From SZUA-430 sp040080835 (GTDB lineage: Bacteria > Pseudomonadota > Alphaproteobacteria > Micropepsales > Micropepsaceae): a stretch of DNA of 64,000 nt. The notes under the pieces are model-generated. The model ran no database searches and was not told where the DNA came from. It saw only the letters and a list, made by a program, of their open reading frames with translations. This document shows, one piece after another, positions 16,800 through 23,836 of the stretch. The first letter of the stretch is position 1; the number at the start of each line of letters is the position of its first letter. A program made the position numbers and the translations under genes. Where the stretch lies: NCBI GenBank assembly GCA_040080835.1, contig JBEBHP010000008.1:62001-126000 (forward strand). Reading direction: 5' to 3'.

Positions 16800-17669
16800 A
16801 TGAACATTGACGTTTTCGCTGAGCGCAAGCACCGCGCCGAAAGCTGGTTTGGGGAATTGCGCGACCGCATTTGCAATTCCTTTGAGAAGCTTGAAGACGG
16901 TCTTGCTGGACAACTCAACCATCGCCCGGCTGGTCGCTTTGAGCGGAAATCATGGTTGCGCGCGGCCGCCCCGGGAGTCGACGCAGGCGGTGGAACCATG
17001 TCCATCATGCGTGGTCGTGTTTTTGAGAAGGTCGGGGTCAATATCTCGACTGTGTACGGTACATTTTCCAAAGAGTTCGCCGGCAGCATTCCTGGCGCCA
17101 GTGAAGATCCCCGTTTCTGGGCAGCCGGCATTTCGCTGGTCGCCCACATGCAGAACCCGCACGTGCCAGCAGTTCATATGAATACCAGGCACATCGCGAC
17201 GACAAAATCATGGTTTGGTGGAGGCGCGGATTTGACGCCAATGAAACCAGACGAGCAGGATACGCAGGACTTCCATGCGGCGCTCCGAAACGCTTGCGAC
17301 AGGCACGATCCCGCGTACTATCGAGACTTCAAAACTTGGTGCGACGAGTACTTCTTCTTGCACCATCGCAATGAAGCTCGGGGCATCGGTGGGATTTTTT
17401 ACGACAATCTGGACACCGGTGACTGGGAAGCGGATTTTGCCTTCACGCGCGATGTCGGGCTGGCGTTTCTGTCGATTTATCCTCAACTGGTGGAACGACA
17501 CATGAACCGCCCCTGGTCGGCAGACGATCGCGAACATCAGCTGGTTCGTCGTGGCCGGTACGTTGAATTCAACCTGCTTCACGACCGTGGCACCCAATTC
17601 GGACTTAAAACTGGCGGAAACGTTGAAGCAATACTGATGTCACTGCCTCCCGAAGTCCGCTGGCCTTGA
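16800..17669 (+). CDS. hemF: Oxygen-dependent coproporphyrinogen III oxidase
   Basis: Aerobic heme synthesis: oxidative decarboxylation of coproporphyrinogen III. The 289-residue protein has the family signature RHIATTKSWFGGGADLTPMKPDEQDTQDFHAAL, then FKTWCDEYFFLHHRNEARGIGGIFYDNLD, and closes with RRGRYVEFNLLHDRGTQFGLKTGGNVEAILMSLPPEVRW. It follows trmL by 7 bp. Location near petABC fits an aerobic respiratory lifestyle. Confidence 0.97.
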   Translation: MNIDVFAERKHRAESWFGELRDRICNSFEKLEDGLAGQLNHRPAGRFERKSWLRAAAPGVDAGGGTMSIMRGRVFEKVGVNISTVYGTFSKEFAGSIPGASEDPRFWAAGISLVAHMQNPHVPAVHMNTRHIATTKSWFGGGADLTPMKPDEQDTQDFHAALRNACDRHDPAYYRDFKTWCDEYFFLHHRNEARGIGGIFYDNLDTGDWEADFAFTRDVGLAFLSIYPQLVERHMNRPWSADDREHQLVRRGRYVEFNLLHDRGTQFGLKTGGNVEAILMSLPPEVRWP

Positions 17670-17731
17670 AGCAACCTCAATCCATCGCTATCGCTACAGT
17701 TCGGAATCCGACTCCGAGCGGGAGAGCATAA

Positions 17732-18295
17732 ATGGCCATTCGCATTCTGTTTTGCGCCTTGATGATGTTCGCTTTTGCGGGCCAGGCAAGTGCCGCCGCA
17801 CAAAAACCGGCGCCAGCTGCAAACGTTCTGGATTCCTATTTCGGCGATTGGCAGGGAACTGCCACAGCCATGAGCGAAACTGACGAAGACTTTCCCACTT
17901 CAAAGCGTGACATTGCCCTGAACATTTCCAGGTCGGACCTGGGTGGCTTCCTGATCAGCTGGTCGACCCTTCAACGTCAAAAGGGAAACCCGAAGGCTCC
18001 CCTCGAAGTGCTCAAGTCAACCACGGTAGAGTTTGTGCCGGCACCCGTCCCCAACACCTGGAAAGCCAAGGCAGACGCCGATCCCTACAGCGGTGGCATT
18101 CTCTATTGGGCGCGCCTCGACGGGGCAGGCCTCGTCATTTCAAGCTTCACGATCAACTCTGATGGCAAGCCCGAGTACCAGACCTACAGGCGTCGCCTTG
18201 CCGGAAATGAAATGAAACTCGAATTCACAAACGTGACCGATGGAAAATTTGTTCGCACAGTCAAGGGCGCTTTGAAAAAGTTGAAAGGCCGCTAG
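17732..18295 (+). CDS. Exported protein of unknown function
   Basis: 187 residues with a clear Sec signal peptide (MAIRILFCALMMFAFAGQASA, cleavage near residue 21-22). The mature part begins with a short Ala/Pro stretch and looks like an all-beta lipocalin-type barrel: YFGDWQGTATAMSE at the N-terminus and regular strands such as KPEYQTYRRRLAGNEMKLEFTNV. No catalytic motif is evident. It lies 62 bp after hemF and its stop overlaps the convergent PP2C gene by 4 nt. A periplasmic binding role is only a guess. Confidence 0.75.
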   Translation: MAIRILFCALMMFAFAGQASAAAQKPAPAANVLDSYFGDWQGTATAMSETDEDFPTSKRDIALNISRSDLGGFLISWSTLQRQKGNPKAPLEVLKSTTVEFVPAPVPNTWKAKADADPYSGGILYWARLDGAGLVISSFTINSDGKPEYQTYRRRLAGNEMKLEFTNVTDGKFVRTVKGALKKLKGR

Positions 18296-19149
18296 GGCGT
18301 CACGCGCACAAGAACCGCAGTGGCGTCGTCGCTCTTCTTCATGCGGGGATGGTGCTTGCCCTCAGGGTCTGCATCTTCGAGATGACGCAGTTCCCTGGCC
18401 AGCGTTTTGAGTCCGACAACCTGTGCGGTCGCAATCAGCTCCCGATCCCCATAGCGATGATAGTCCTCGACGAGGGCGTAAAAGCCATCAGTAGCCAAAA
18501 GAACGGTTGCAGGTCCCCTCAGCTCAAGACTTGCTGTGTTCAGGTGATCGGCAACGCGCGCGTCTGCGCCAAGCAGCCAATAGCCCTCGGTCGTGTTGAC
18601 GAATTCGCGCGCACGCCGAAGTTCCAGCTGAACCGTTGCGCGTTGTGCCTCAATGCCGATCCCCTTCCCCGCCGAAATCATTTTCTGGGCAAGTTTGGTC
18701 TCGAATGCGCCGCGCGAGGGCGTTGTTCCAAAATTGTGCACTGAATCGTCATCAGCTTCGATCAACACTCTGCTGTCACCGACAAAAGCGATATTGATGC
18801 GTCCCGGCTCGACACCAATCATGCTGAGTGTCGTCCAGGGCAGTTCGTGACGCGCTGAAGGTGGCCTTGACCGTTGCGCCTCAAACTGCCTGGTGATTTC
18901 AGTGGCGACGTTTCGGATCAGATCTTGAATGTCTCCACCAGCGCCAGGTTTGTGGTGCAACATTAGGTCGCGCGCCAGGTGAGCGACCCAGGCAGCGTCA
19001 CTGCGTCCTGACATCAGCGGCTGGTCCACCAGGCTGGTCACACCATCAAGCACAAAGGCAATTGATGACGTAGTTCCCATGGCATCATCATTTTCGCGGT
19101 CAGGAGACCCCGGAATGCTGAGGGCCTCAAGCAATTCAATTTGAGCCAT
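18292..19149 (-). CDS. PP2C-like protein phosphatase
   Basis: 285-residue protein with the acidic metal-binding motifs of the PP2C/SpoIIE fold. These are RENDDAM near residue 19, IAFVLDGVTS (the first metal Asp; the usual His-Gly-Gly is replaced by Val-Thr-Ser), INIAFVGDSRVLIE, VLLATDGFYALVEDY and SDDATAVLVRV. All the Asp residues for two metals seem to be present, so it is likely active on Ser/Thr phosphoproteins, although no partner kinase is nearby. It is 25 bp downstream of the CCA-adding enzyme gene on the same strand. Confidence 0.8.
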   Translation of the reverse strand: MAQIELLEALSIPGSPDRENDDAMGTTSSIAFVLDGVTSLVDQPLMSGRSDAAWVAHLARDLMLHHKPGAGGDIQDLIRNVATEITRQFEAQRSRPPSARHELPWTTLSMIGVEPGRINIAFVGDSRVLIEADDDSVHNFGTTPSRGAFETKLAQKMISAGKGIGIEAQRATVQLELRRAREFVNTTEGYWLLGADARVADHLNTASLELRGPATVLLATDGFYALVEDYHRYGDRELIATAQVVGLKTLARELRHLEDADPEGKHHPRMKKSDDATAVLVRVTP

Positions 19150-19174
19150 GAAATTCCTCTCTCAGGTACCTGCA

Positions 19175-20407
19175 CTATGACTTTGCGGAACCAGCCGCCA
19201 GCTTCAGCCGTTCCATAACTAACGCCCGGTCCTCCGGAAAGTCATTTTCCACCCACCAGTCTTCAACCTGCTTCAGGACACGGCCCACGCCAGGACCTTG
19301 AGAGATGCCCGTTGCCATCACATCGCTCCCGGCCAAGGGAAACTTCGGACGTTGCCAGCGCTCAGCTTGAAGGAGTAGCTCGCGCCAAACCTTCGTTTTG
19401 GCATTTTCAGTCTCCGACGCCCACCTGAGACGGACGCAGTCAGAAAAAGCCGACGGACCATGTCGATACAGCAATCGCCGCACGGCATTCGCCGGAAGAT
19501 CGGGCATCAATCGGACTGGAGCTGCAAATATGGAAACAAGTCTGTCCCTGTCCTCATTGCTGAGACGCCATCGCCCGGAAATATGCTGAGCCTGGGATAG
19601 CTCGGTCAGCAGGCTGCAAGCACGAAGTTGAGCATCAGCTTCAAACCCATGCGCGAGGTCAATCGCACAAAGCGACTCAAATCGGCTGAGCAGGAGAGCA
19701 CCAGGTACCAGTTCTGCAAGCACGCCGCTATCAGTCATGACGCGAACGATCTGTCCTGGATCCCGGGCAGCAAAAAGCTTGAACATCTCGCGCTGAATTC
19801 TCTCCCCTGAAAGCGAATTCAGCTTGCTCCTGGCAGATACGCATGCAGCAAGCGCTACCCGATCGAGCTCTCCCTGTCCGTACCAGGCATGGATGCGAAA
19901 CAGTCTCAGAATGCGCAAATGATCTTCAGCAATGCGTTGGTCGGCAACACCGATAAAGCGCACACGTCGACCCTTCAGATCGTCAATGCCGCTGGCATAG
20001 TCGTAGACGTTGCCCTGCATATCCGCATAAAGCGCATTTATGGTGAAGTCGCGTCGGGCTGCGTCTTCTTCCCAGCTCTTGGTGAATGCAACGCTGGCAC
20101 GCCGACCGTCGGTCGACACGTCTCTTCGAAGTGTTGTGACTTCAAACGGCTTGGAATTGCAGATAACCGTCATCGTTCCGTGTTCGATTCCCGTCGCCAC
20201 GGCACGCATGCCACGGGACTCGACGCACGCCGCAACCTCGTTCGGCGTAAGCGGCGTGGCAATATCGATGTCGTCAACTTTCAAACCCAGCAATGCATTG
20301 CGTACACAACCGCCGACAAAGCGTGCGTCGGCCAGCGCCTGCATCACAGCACGAGTTTCCCGGGCCTGATGCCACGGTTGCTGCGCAATGGGCAGGATGT
20401 TCGTCAT
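19175..20407 (-). CDS. CCA tRNA nucleotidyltransferase / poly(A)-polymerase-like
   Basis: Class II nucleotidyltransferase of 410 residues that builds or repairs the tRNA 3' CCA end. The head motif is ARFVGGCVRNALLGLKVDDIDIATPL, with the two catalytic carboxylates in DIDIA. VDDLKGRRVRFIGVADQRIAEDHLRILRLFRIHAWYGQ supplies the nucleotide-selecting motif (EDxLRxxR). GGCVRN in place of GGxVRD is a minor variant. The start of the Nudix gene lies upstream with only 3 bp between, so they form one operon. One tRNA in the window already encodes CCA, so here the enzyme would be for repair or for other tRNAs. Confidence 0.93.
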   Translation of the reverse strand: MTNILPIAQQPWHQARETRAVMQALADARFVGGCVRNALLGLKVDDIDIATPLTPNEVAACVESRGMRAVATGIEHGTMTVICNSKPFEVTTLRRDVSTDGRRASVAFTKSWEEDAARRDFTINALYADMQGNVYDYASGIDDLKGRRVRFIGVADQRIAEDHLRILRLFRIHAWYGQGELDRVALAACVSARSKLNSLSGERIQREMFKLFAARDPGQIVRVMTDSGVLAELVPGALLLSRFESLCAIDLAHGFEADAQLRACSLLTELSQAQHISGRWRLSNEDRDRLVSIFAAPVRLMPDLPANAVRRLLYRHGPSAFSDCVRLRWASETENAKTKVWRELLLQAERWQRPKFPLAGSDVMATGISQGPGVGRVLKQVEDWWVENDFPEDRALVMERLKLAAGSAKS

Positions 20408-20410
20408 GCT

Positions 20411-21034
20411 CTATCCGTACAAGGTCTCGTAGAGATTGATCAATATCCCCGCAGTCGCGCCCCAGATATAGTGACGCCCGAAATTCATGGCATGATAGCG
20501 CCGCTCAATGCCCTGCCACGAGCCTGTACGCTGTTCATGATTTTGTCTGTCCATCAGGAACCTCAATGGCACTTCAAACACCTCCGCAACCTCTGAAGGA
20601 TCAATCTTGAGCTCGAACCCGTCGCTGACAAGACCGACAATCGGTTGGATTGAAAATCCGGTACCCGTTTCATACCGGTCGAGTTCACCGATCACTTCAA
20701 CATACATTCGGGAAAGCCCGACTTCTTCTTCTGTTTCCCTCAACGCTGCATCAATGGCATTGGCCTCCCCTTCATTCACGCGTCCACCCGGAAAGCTGAC
20801 TTGCCCGGCGTGCCTTGCAAGATGATCAGCCCGGCGCGTGAAGATGACGCTCAGACATTGGTCACGCTCGACAATCGGAACCAGAACAGCCGCTGGCCTG
20901 AGTGCCACCCGAGCCTTCGATTCATGCTTGAGGTGCGGGTTGAGGTCAAAATCGCCTCGGCCCGGCACGGGGTGGTGCGGCTGACCAAATCGAACGCGCT
21001 CACGAAGTCGTGTTTTGAGTTCCGGGTCCGTCAT
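20411..21034 (-). CDS. Nudix hydrolase, CoA pyrophosphatase type
   Basis: 207-residue Nudix protein. The Nudix box is complete: GGRVNEGEANAIDAALRETEEEVGL (G-x5-E-x7-REx2EExGL). The adjoining SVIFTRRADHLARHAGQVSFPGG matches the CoA-specific subfamily (NudL / YeaB), whose signature lies just before the Nudix box. The start MTDPELKTRLRERVRFG at 21034 gives an ATGA overlap with the DUF1285 gene; a longer in-frame version would extend into that gene. It probably hydrolyses CoA or short acyl-CoAs to 3',5'-ADP and phosphopantetheine. Confidence 0.88.
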   Translation of the reverse strand: MTDPELKTRLRERVRFGQPHHPVPGRGDFDLNPHLKHESKARVALRPAAVLVPIVERDQCLSVIFTRRADHLARHAGQVSFPGGRVNEGEANAIDAALRETEEEVGLSRMYVEVIGELDRYETGTGFSIQPIVGLVSDGFELKIDPSEVAEVFEVPLRFLMDRQNHEQRTGSWQGIERRYHAMNFGRHYIWGATAGILINLYETLYG

Positions 21035-21642
21035 TGAATAGCGGACCCAAGAGTAAAGAATTTTCCTCCACTCCACAGGCCCAGTTGCGGTCCCTCCGGT
21101 GTGTCGCGCTCTTCGCTCCTGTCAACAAGTTCGTAGAACACCGCCCGCGAGACCAGAGCCTCCAGCCGGCCACGCACATGCAGATAGGGCCTTGGTTCGC
21201 CCGCAGCACCAGGATAGCGGACGCAAAATGGATGATCTAACCCCGCTTCTACTGCATCGCCTGCATTGGTCGTGAAAACGAGTAGCTGGTCCTTGCCGTT
21301 TCCTTGAATGTCCACACGCACAGCCAAAAACGGCGCGTCGGCGACCTGGATCCCGACCTTCTCGACGGGTGTCACCAGATAGAACCTGCCGTCGTCATCC
21401 CGGCGCAAAATGGTTGAAAACAGCCGGACAAGTCCCGGGCGGCCGATGGGAGTACCCAGATAGTACCAGGTACCGTCAACCGCAATCCGGATGTCGAGCT
21501 CACCGCAATAGGGCGGGTTCCAGCTATCCACCGGTGGTAATTTGTGCGAGCGGGCGTTTTCAGCCTGTAAATCCGCAAGCCCGCGCAGGATATCTGGCGC
21601 AGGCGCGCCCCAATGCATCGGATCCTGATTTGAACTGACCAT
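21031..21642 (-). CDS. DUF1285 protein
   Basis: 203-residue member of DUF1285, common in Alphaproteobacteria and of unknown function. Recognisable parts are SWNPPYCGELDIRIAVDGTWYYLGTPIGRPGLVRLFSTILRRDDDGRFYLVTPVEKVGIQVADAPF, and near the end PYLHVRGRLEALVSRAVFYELV. ATG 21642 was preferred to an upstream in-frame TTG at 21657. It is the first gene of DUF1285 - Nudix - CCA enzyme and lies back to back with moxR; this neighbourhood is a frequent alphaproteobacterial arrangement, but it does not reveal the function. Confidence 0.88.
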   Translation of the reverse strand: MVSSNQDPMHWGAPAPDILRGLADLQAENARSHKLPPVDSWNPPYCGELDIRIAVDGTWYYLGTPIGRPGLVRLFSTILRRDDDGRFYLVTPVEKVGIQVADAPFLAVRVDIQGNGKDQLLVFTTNAGDAVEAGLDHPFCVRYPGAAGEPRPYLHVRGRLEALVSRAVFYELVDRSEERDTPEGPQLGLWSGGKFFTLGSAIQ

Positions 21643-21844
21643 GGTTCGGCGTTTCAATTATTAAAATTTGTTCCGCCCAACTATTAACATGAACAGCCAA
21701 TAATCATTCAACATAAGCTGACAGACAGTTCTGTCTCCGGGCCGAAATTGGTTATAACAGCCCGACAGGCCAAGGCTTGCGCCTTAACGATCCGGGCCAA
21801 GTCAAGGCGCGCCACAACGAACGGCAAGAAACGGAAGAAATCGA
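21643..21844. promoter_or_regulatory. Divergent intergenic region between DUF1285 and moxR
   Basis: About 200 bp between two divergent operons. The side next to DUF1285 is clearly AT-rich (AATTATTAAAATTTGTT and ACTATTAACATGAAC), unlike its surroundings, and a short palindrome AGACAG-TT-CTGTCT lies at about 21724-21737. Promoters for both operons must lie here, but I cannot place -35 and -10 elements with confidence. Confidence 0.45.
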
Positions 21845-22852
21845 GTGTCACCCAATTTGCCAGCCTTGGAGAATTCTGAATCAATTGTTCGCGAAGTCGA
21901 GCATGCGGTAGCAAGACTGGCGGCTGTACGGGAGGCCGTGGGTCGCGTGATCTTCGGGCAGCGCGAAGCGGTAGACCAGTCCATCATCACGATGTTGGCC
22001 GGTGGTCATGGCCTGCTGATCGGCGTACCGGGTTTGGCAAAAACGAAACTCGTCGAGACACTCGGTATCGTGCTCGGCCTCGCCACAAAGCGCATTCAGT
22101 TCACCCCGGACCTGATGCCAGCAGACATTGTTGGCTCCGAAGTGCTGGAGGAAGACGACACCGGCAAGCGTCGCTTTCGATTTATCCGCGGTCCGGTTTT
22201 TGCGCAGTTGCTCATGGCCGACGAAATCAATCGCGCGAGCCCGCGCACGCAGTCAGCATTGTTGCAGGCAATGCAGGAACGTCACGTCACGGTAGCCGGC
22301 ATGCGCTATGACCTGCCGCACCCTTTCCATGTCCTCGCAACGCAGAACCCGCTCGAACAGGAAGGCACCTACCCGCTTCCTGAAGCCCAGCTCGACCGCT
22401 TCTTGCTTCAGATCAACATCGGGTACCCAGATCTGGAATCGGAAAAGCGGGTATTGCTGTCGACAACCGGTGTCACGGAAGAACACGCAAAGGAAGTCAT
22501 CCGCGCCCAGGACCTCATGTTCTTCCAGAAACTGGTACGCGCGATTCCGGTTGGCGAGAAAGTACTCGACGCGATACTCGCCCTGGTGCGCAGTGCCCGA
22601 CCAGAAGAAGGGGGCGCGGAAGACATAAAGGCGCACGTAGCGTGGGGACCAGGTCCGCGCGCAAGCCAGTCCTTCTCGCTCGCCGTTCGCGCCCGTGCGC
22701 TCGTTGAAGGAAGGTTTGCACCGTCGGTCGATGACGTAGTGGCCCTGGCTCAGCCGATCCTGCGCCATCGCATGGCGCTGACATTTGCCGCGCGCGCAGA
22801 CGGGATCACGATGTCCGACGTCATCAACCGATTGACGAGGCCGTATCTGTAA
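21845..22852 (+). CDS. MoxR-family AAA+ ATPase
   Basis: 335-residue AAA+ ATPase with Walker A GVPGLAKTKLVETL, Walker B LLMADEINRASPRTQSALLQAMQE, sensor 1 HVLATQNPLEQEGTYPLPEAQLDRF, and the C-terminal lid ending in DVINRLTRPYL. Translation probably starts at GTG 21845 (MSPNLPALENSES); no ATG fits better. MoxR proteins work as chaperone-like ATPases on vWA-domain partners. Here the next three genes encode a DUF58 protein and two large membrane proteins with vWA-like domains, so this is a complete MoxR module with its own potential clients. Confidence 0.93.
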   Translation: MSPNLPALENSESIVREVEHAVARLAAVREAVGRVIFGQREAVDQSIITMLAGGHGLLIGVPGLAKTKLVETLGIVLGLATKRIQFTPDLMPADIVGSEVLEEDDTGKRRFRFIRGPVFAQLLMADEINRASPRTQSALLQAMQERHVTVAGMRYDLPHPFHVLATQNPLEQEGTYPLPEAQLDRFLLQINIGYPDLESEKRVLLSTTGVTEEHAKEVIRAQDLMFFQKLVRAIPVGEKVLDAILALVRSARPEEGGAEDIKAHVAWGPGPRASQSFSLAVRARALVEGRFAPSVDDVVALAQPILRHRMALTFAARADGITMSDVINRLTRPYL

Positions 22853-22888
22853 GTGGCAGCAATCGCATCGCCAGGCGAGTAGCGTGAA

Positions 22889-23833
22889 TTGATATCCAAA
22901 CCTGCAGGCAAGCTGAATGCAAAACTTGGCGAGTGGATCGGCGGATCCAGGCCAAAGGAAAGCTCGCGCTCGCAAGCGGAAAAACTCAGTGCCCGCCTGC
23001 CTCCGCTGATGATTCAGGCCTATCGTGTCGCTGCAACCGTAGCCCAGGGCGATCACGGTCGGCGCAGGGTTGGTCAGGGTGACGCGTTCTGGCAGTTCCG
23101 CCGCTACCGCCAGGAAGACCCGTCAGTAGCCATCGATTGGCGTCAGTCCGCGAAATCACAGCACCTGTTCGTACGAGAGAGAGAGTGGTCTGCTGCGGCA
23201 AGCGTATGGATCTGGCGCGACGCGTCAGCCTCGATGCAGTATCAGTCACATGTGGCGACGAGTTCGAAGGTCGAACGTGCAACAGTTCTGGCGCTCGCGT
23301 TTGCCTCGCTGCTTGTGCGAGGCGGAGAACGTGTAGGTGAACTGGGGGGCAATCACCCTGCAGCCATCGGCCGACAGGCTATCGATCGCCTTGCGCTAAG
23401 CCTGTCGCGCAACATGAGCACGACAAATGGCACGCCACCTTGCGTCGCACTGCCGAGGTTCTCCCAGATAGTTTTGATCAGCGACTGGCTCTCACCCATC
23501 GATTCAGCATTGAATGTATTGCGCCACTACGGCGCCCTGGGGGTCAGGGGACATCTGATCCAGGTGCTCGACCCCGCAGAAGAAGATCTGCCGTTCAACG
23601 GACGCATCGAGTTCGAAGACACGGCATCCAGGGTTCGCATGCTGGCGCGACGGGCCGAGACCCTCAGAGAAGCCTATCGCGGACGACTGTCGGCACTGCA
23701 GACCAGCCTCGCGCAGGCTTGTCGTCGCCAGGACTGGACCTTTGCGACCCATCGAACGGACCGGCCGGCCCAAACGGCGTTGCTCGCAGCCTACGCCGCA
23801 TTGTCCGCGCACCGTCCCCTAGAGTTGAGGTAG
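22889..23833 (+). CDS. DUF58 protein with vWA-type MIDAS
   Basis: 314 residues, probably starting at TTG 22889 (MISKPAGKLNAKLGEW), as no ATG is suitably placed. The DUF58 core reads FRRYRQEDPSVAIDWRQSAKSQHLFVREREW, followed by a full metal-ion-dependent adhesion motif DASAS (Asp111, Ser113, Ser115). Later parts are QIVLISDWLSPIDSALNVLRHYGALGVRGHLIQVLDPAEEDLPF. No membrane helix is seen. It lies 36 bp after moxR and 3 bp before the DUF4159 gene. It is a likely partner of the MoxR ATPase, as in other MoxR/DUF58 pairs. Confidence 0.9.
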   Translation: MISKPAGKLNAKLGEWIGGSRPKESSRSQAEKLSARLPPLMIQAYRVAATVAQGDHGRRRVGQGDAFWQFRRYRQEDPSVAIDWRQSAKSQHLFVREREWSAAASVWIWRDASASMQYQSHVATSSKVERATVLALAFASLLVRGGERVGELGGNHPAAIGRQAIDRLALSLSRNMSTTNGTPPCVALPRFSQIVLISDWLSPIDSALNVLRHYGALGVRGHLIQVLDPAEEDLPFNGRIEFEDTASRVRMLARRAETLREAYRGRLSALQTSLAQACRRQDWTFATHRTDRPAQTALLAAYAALSAHRPLELR

Positions 23834-23836
23834 GTC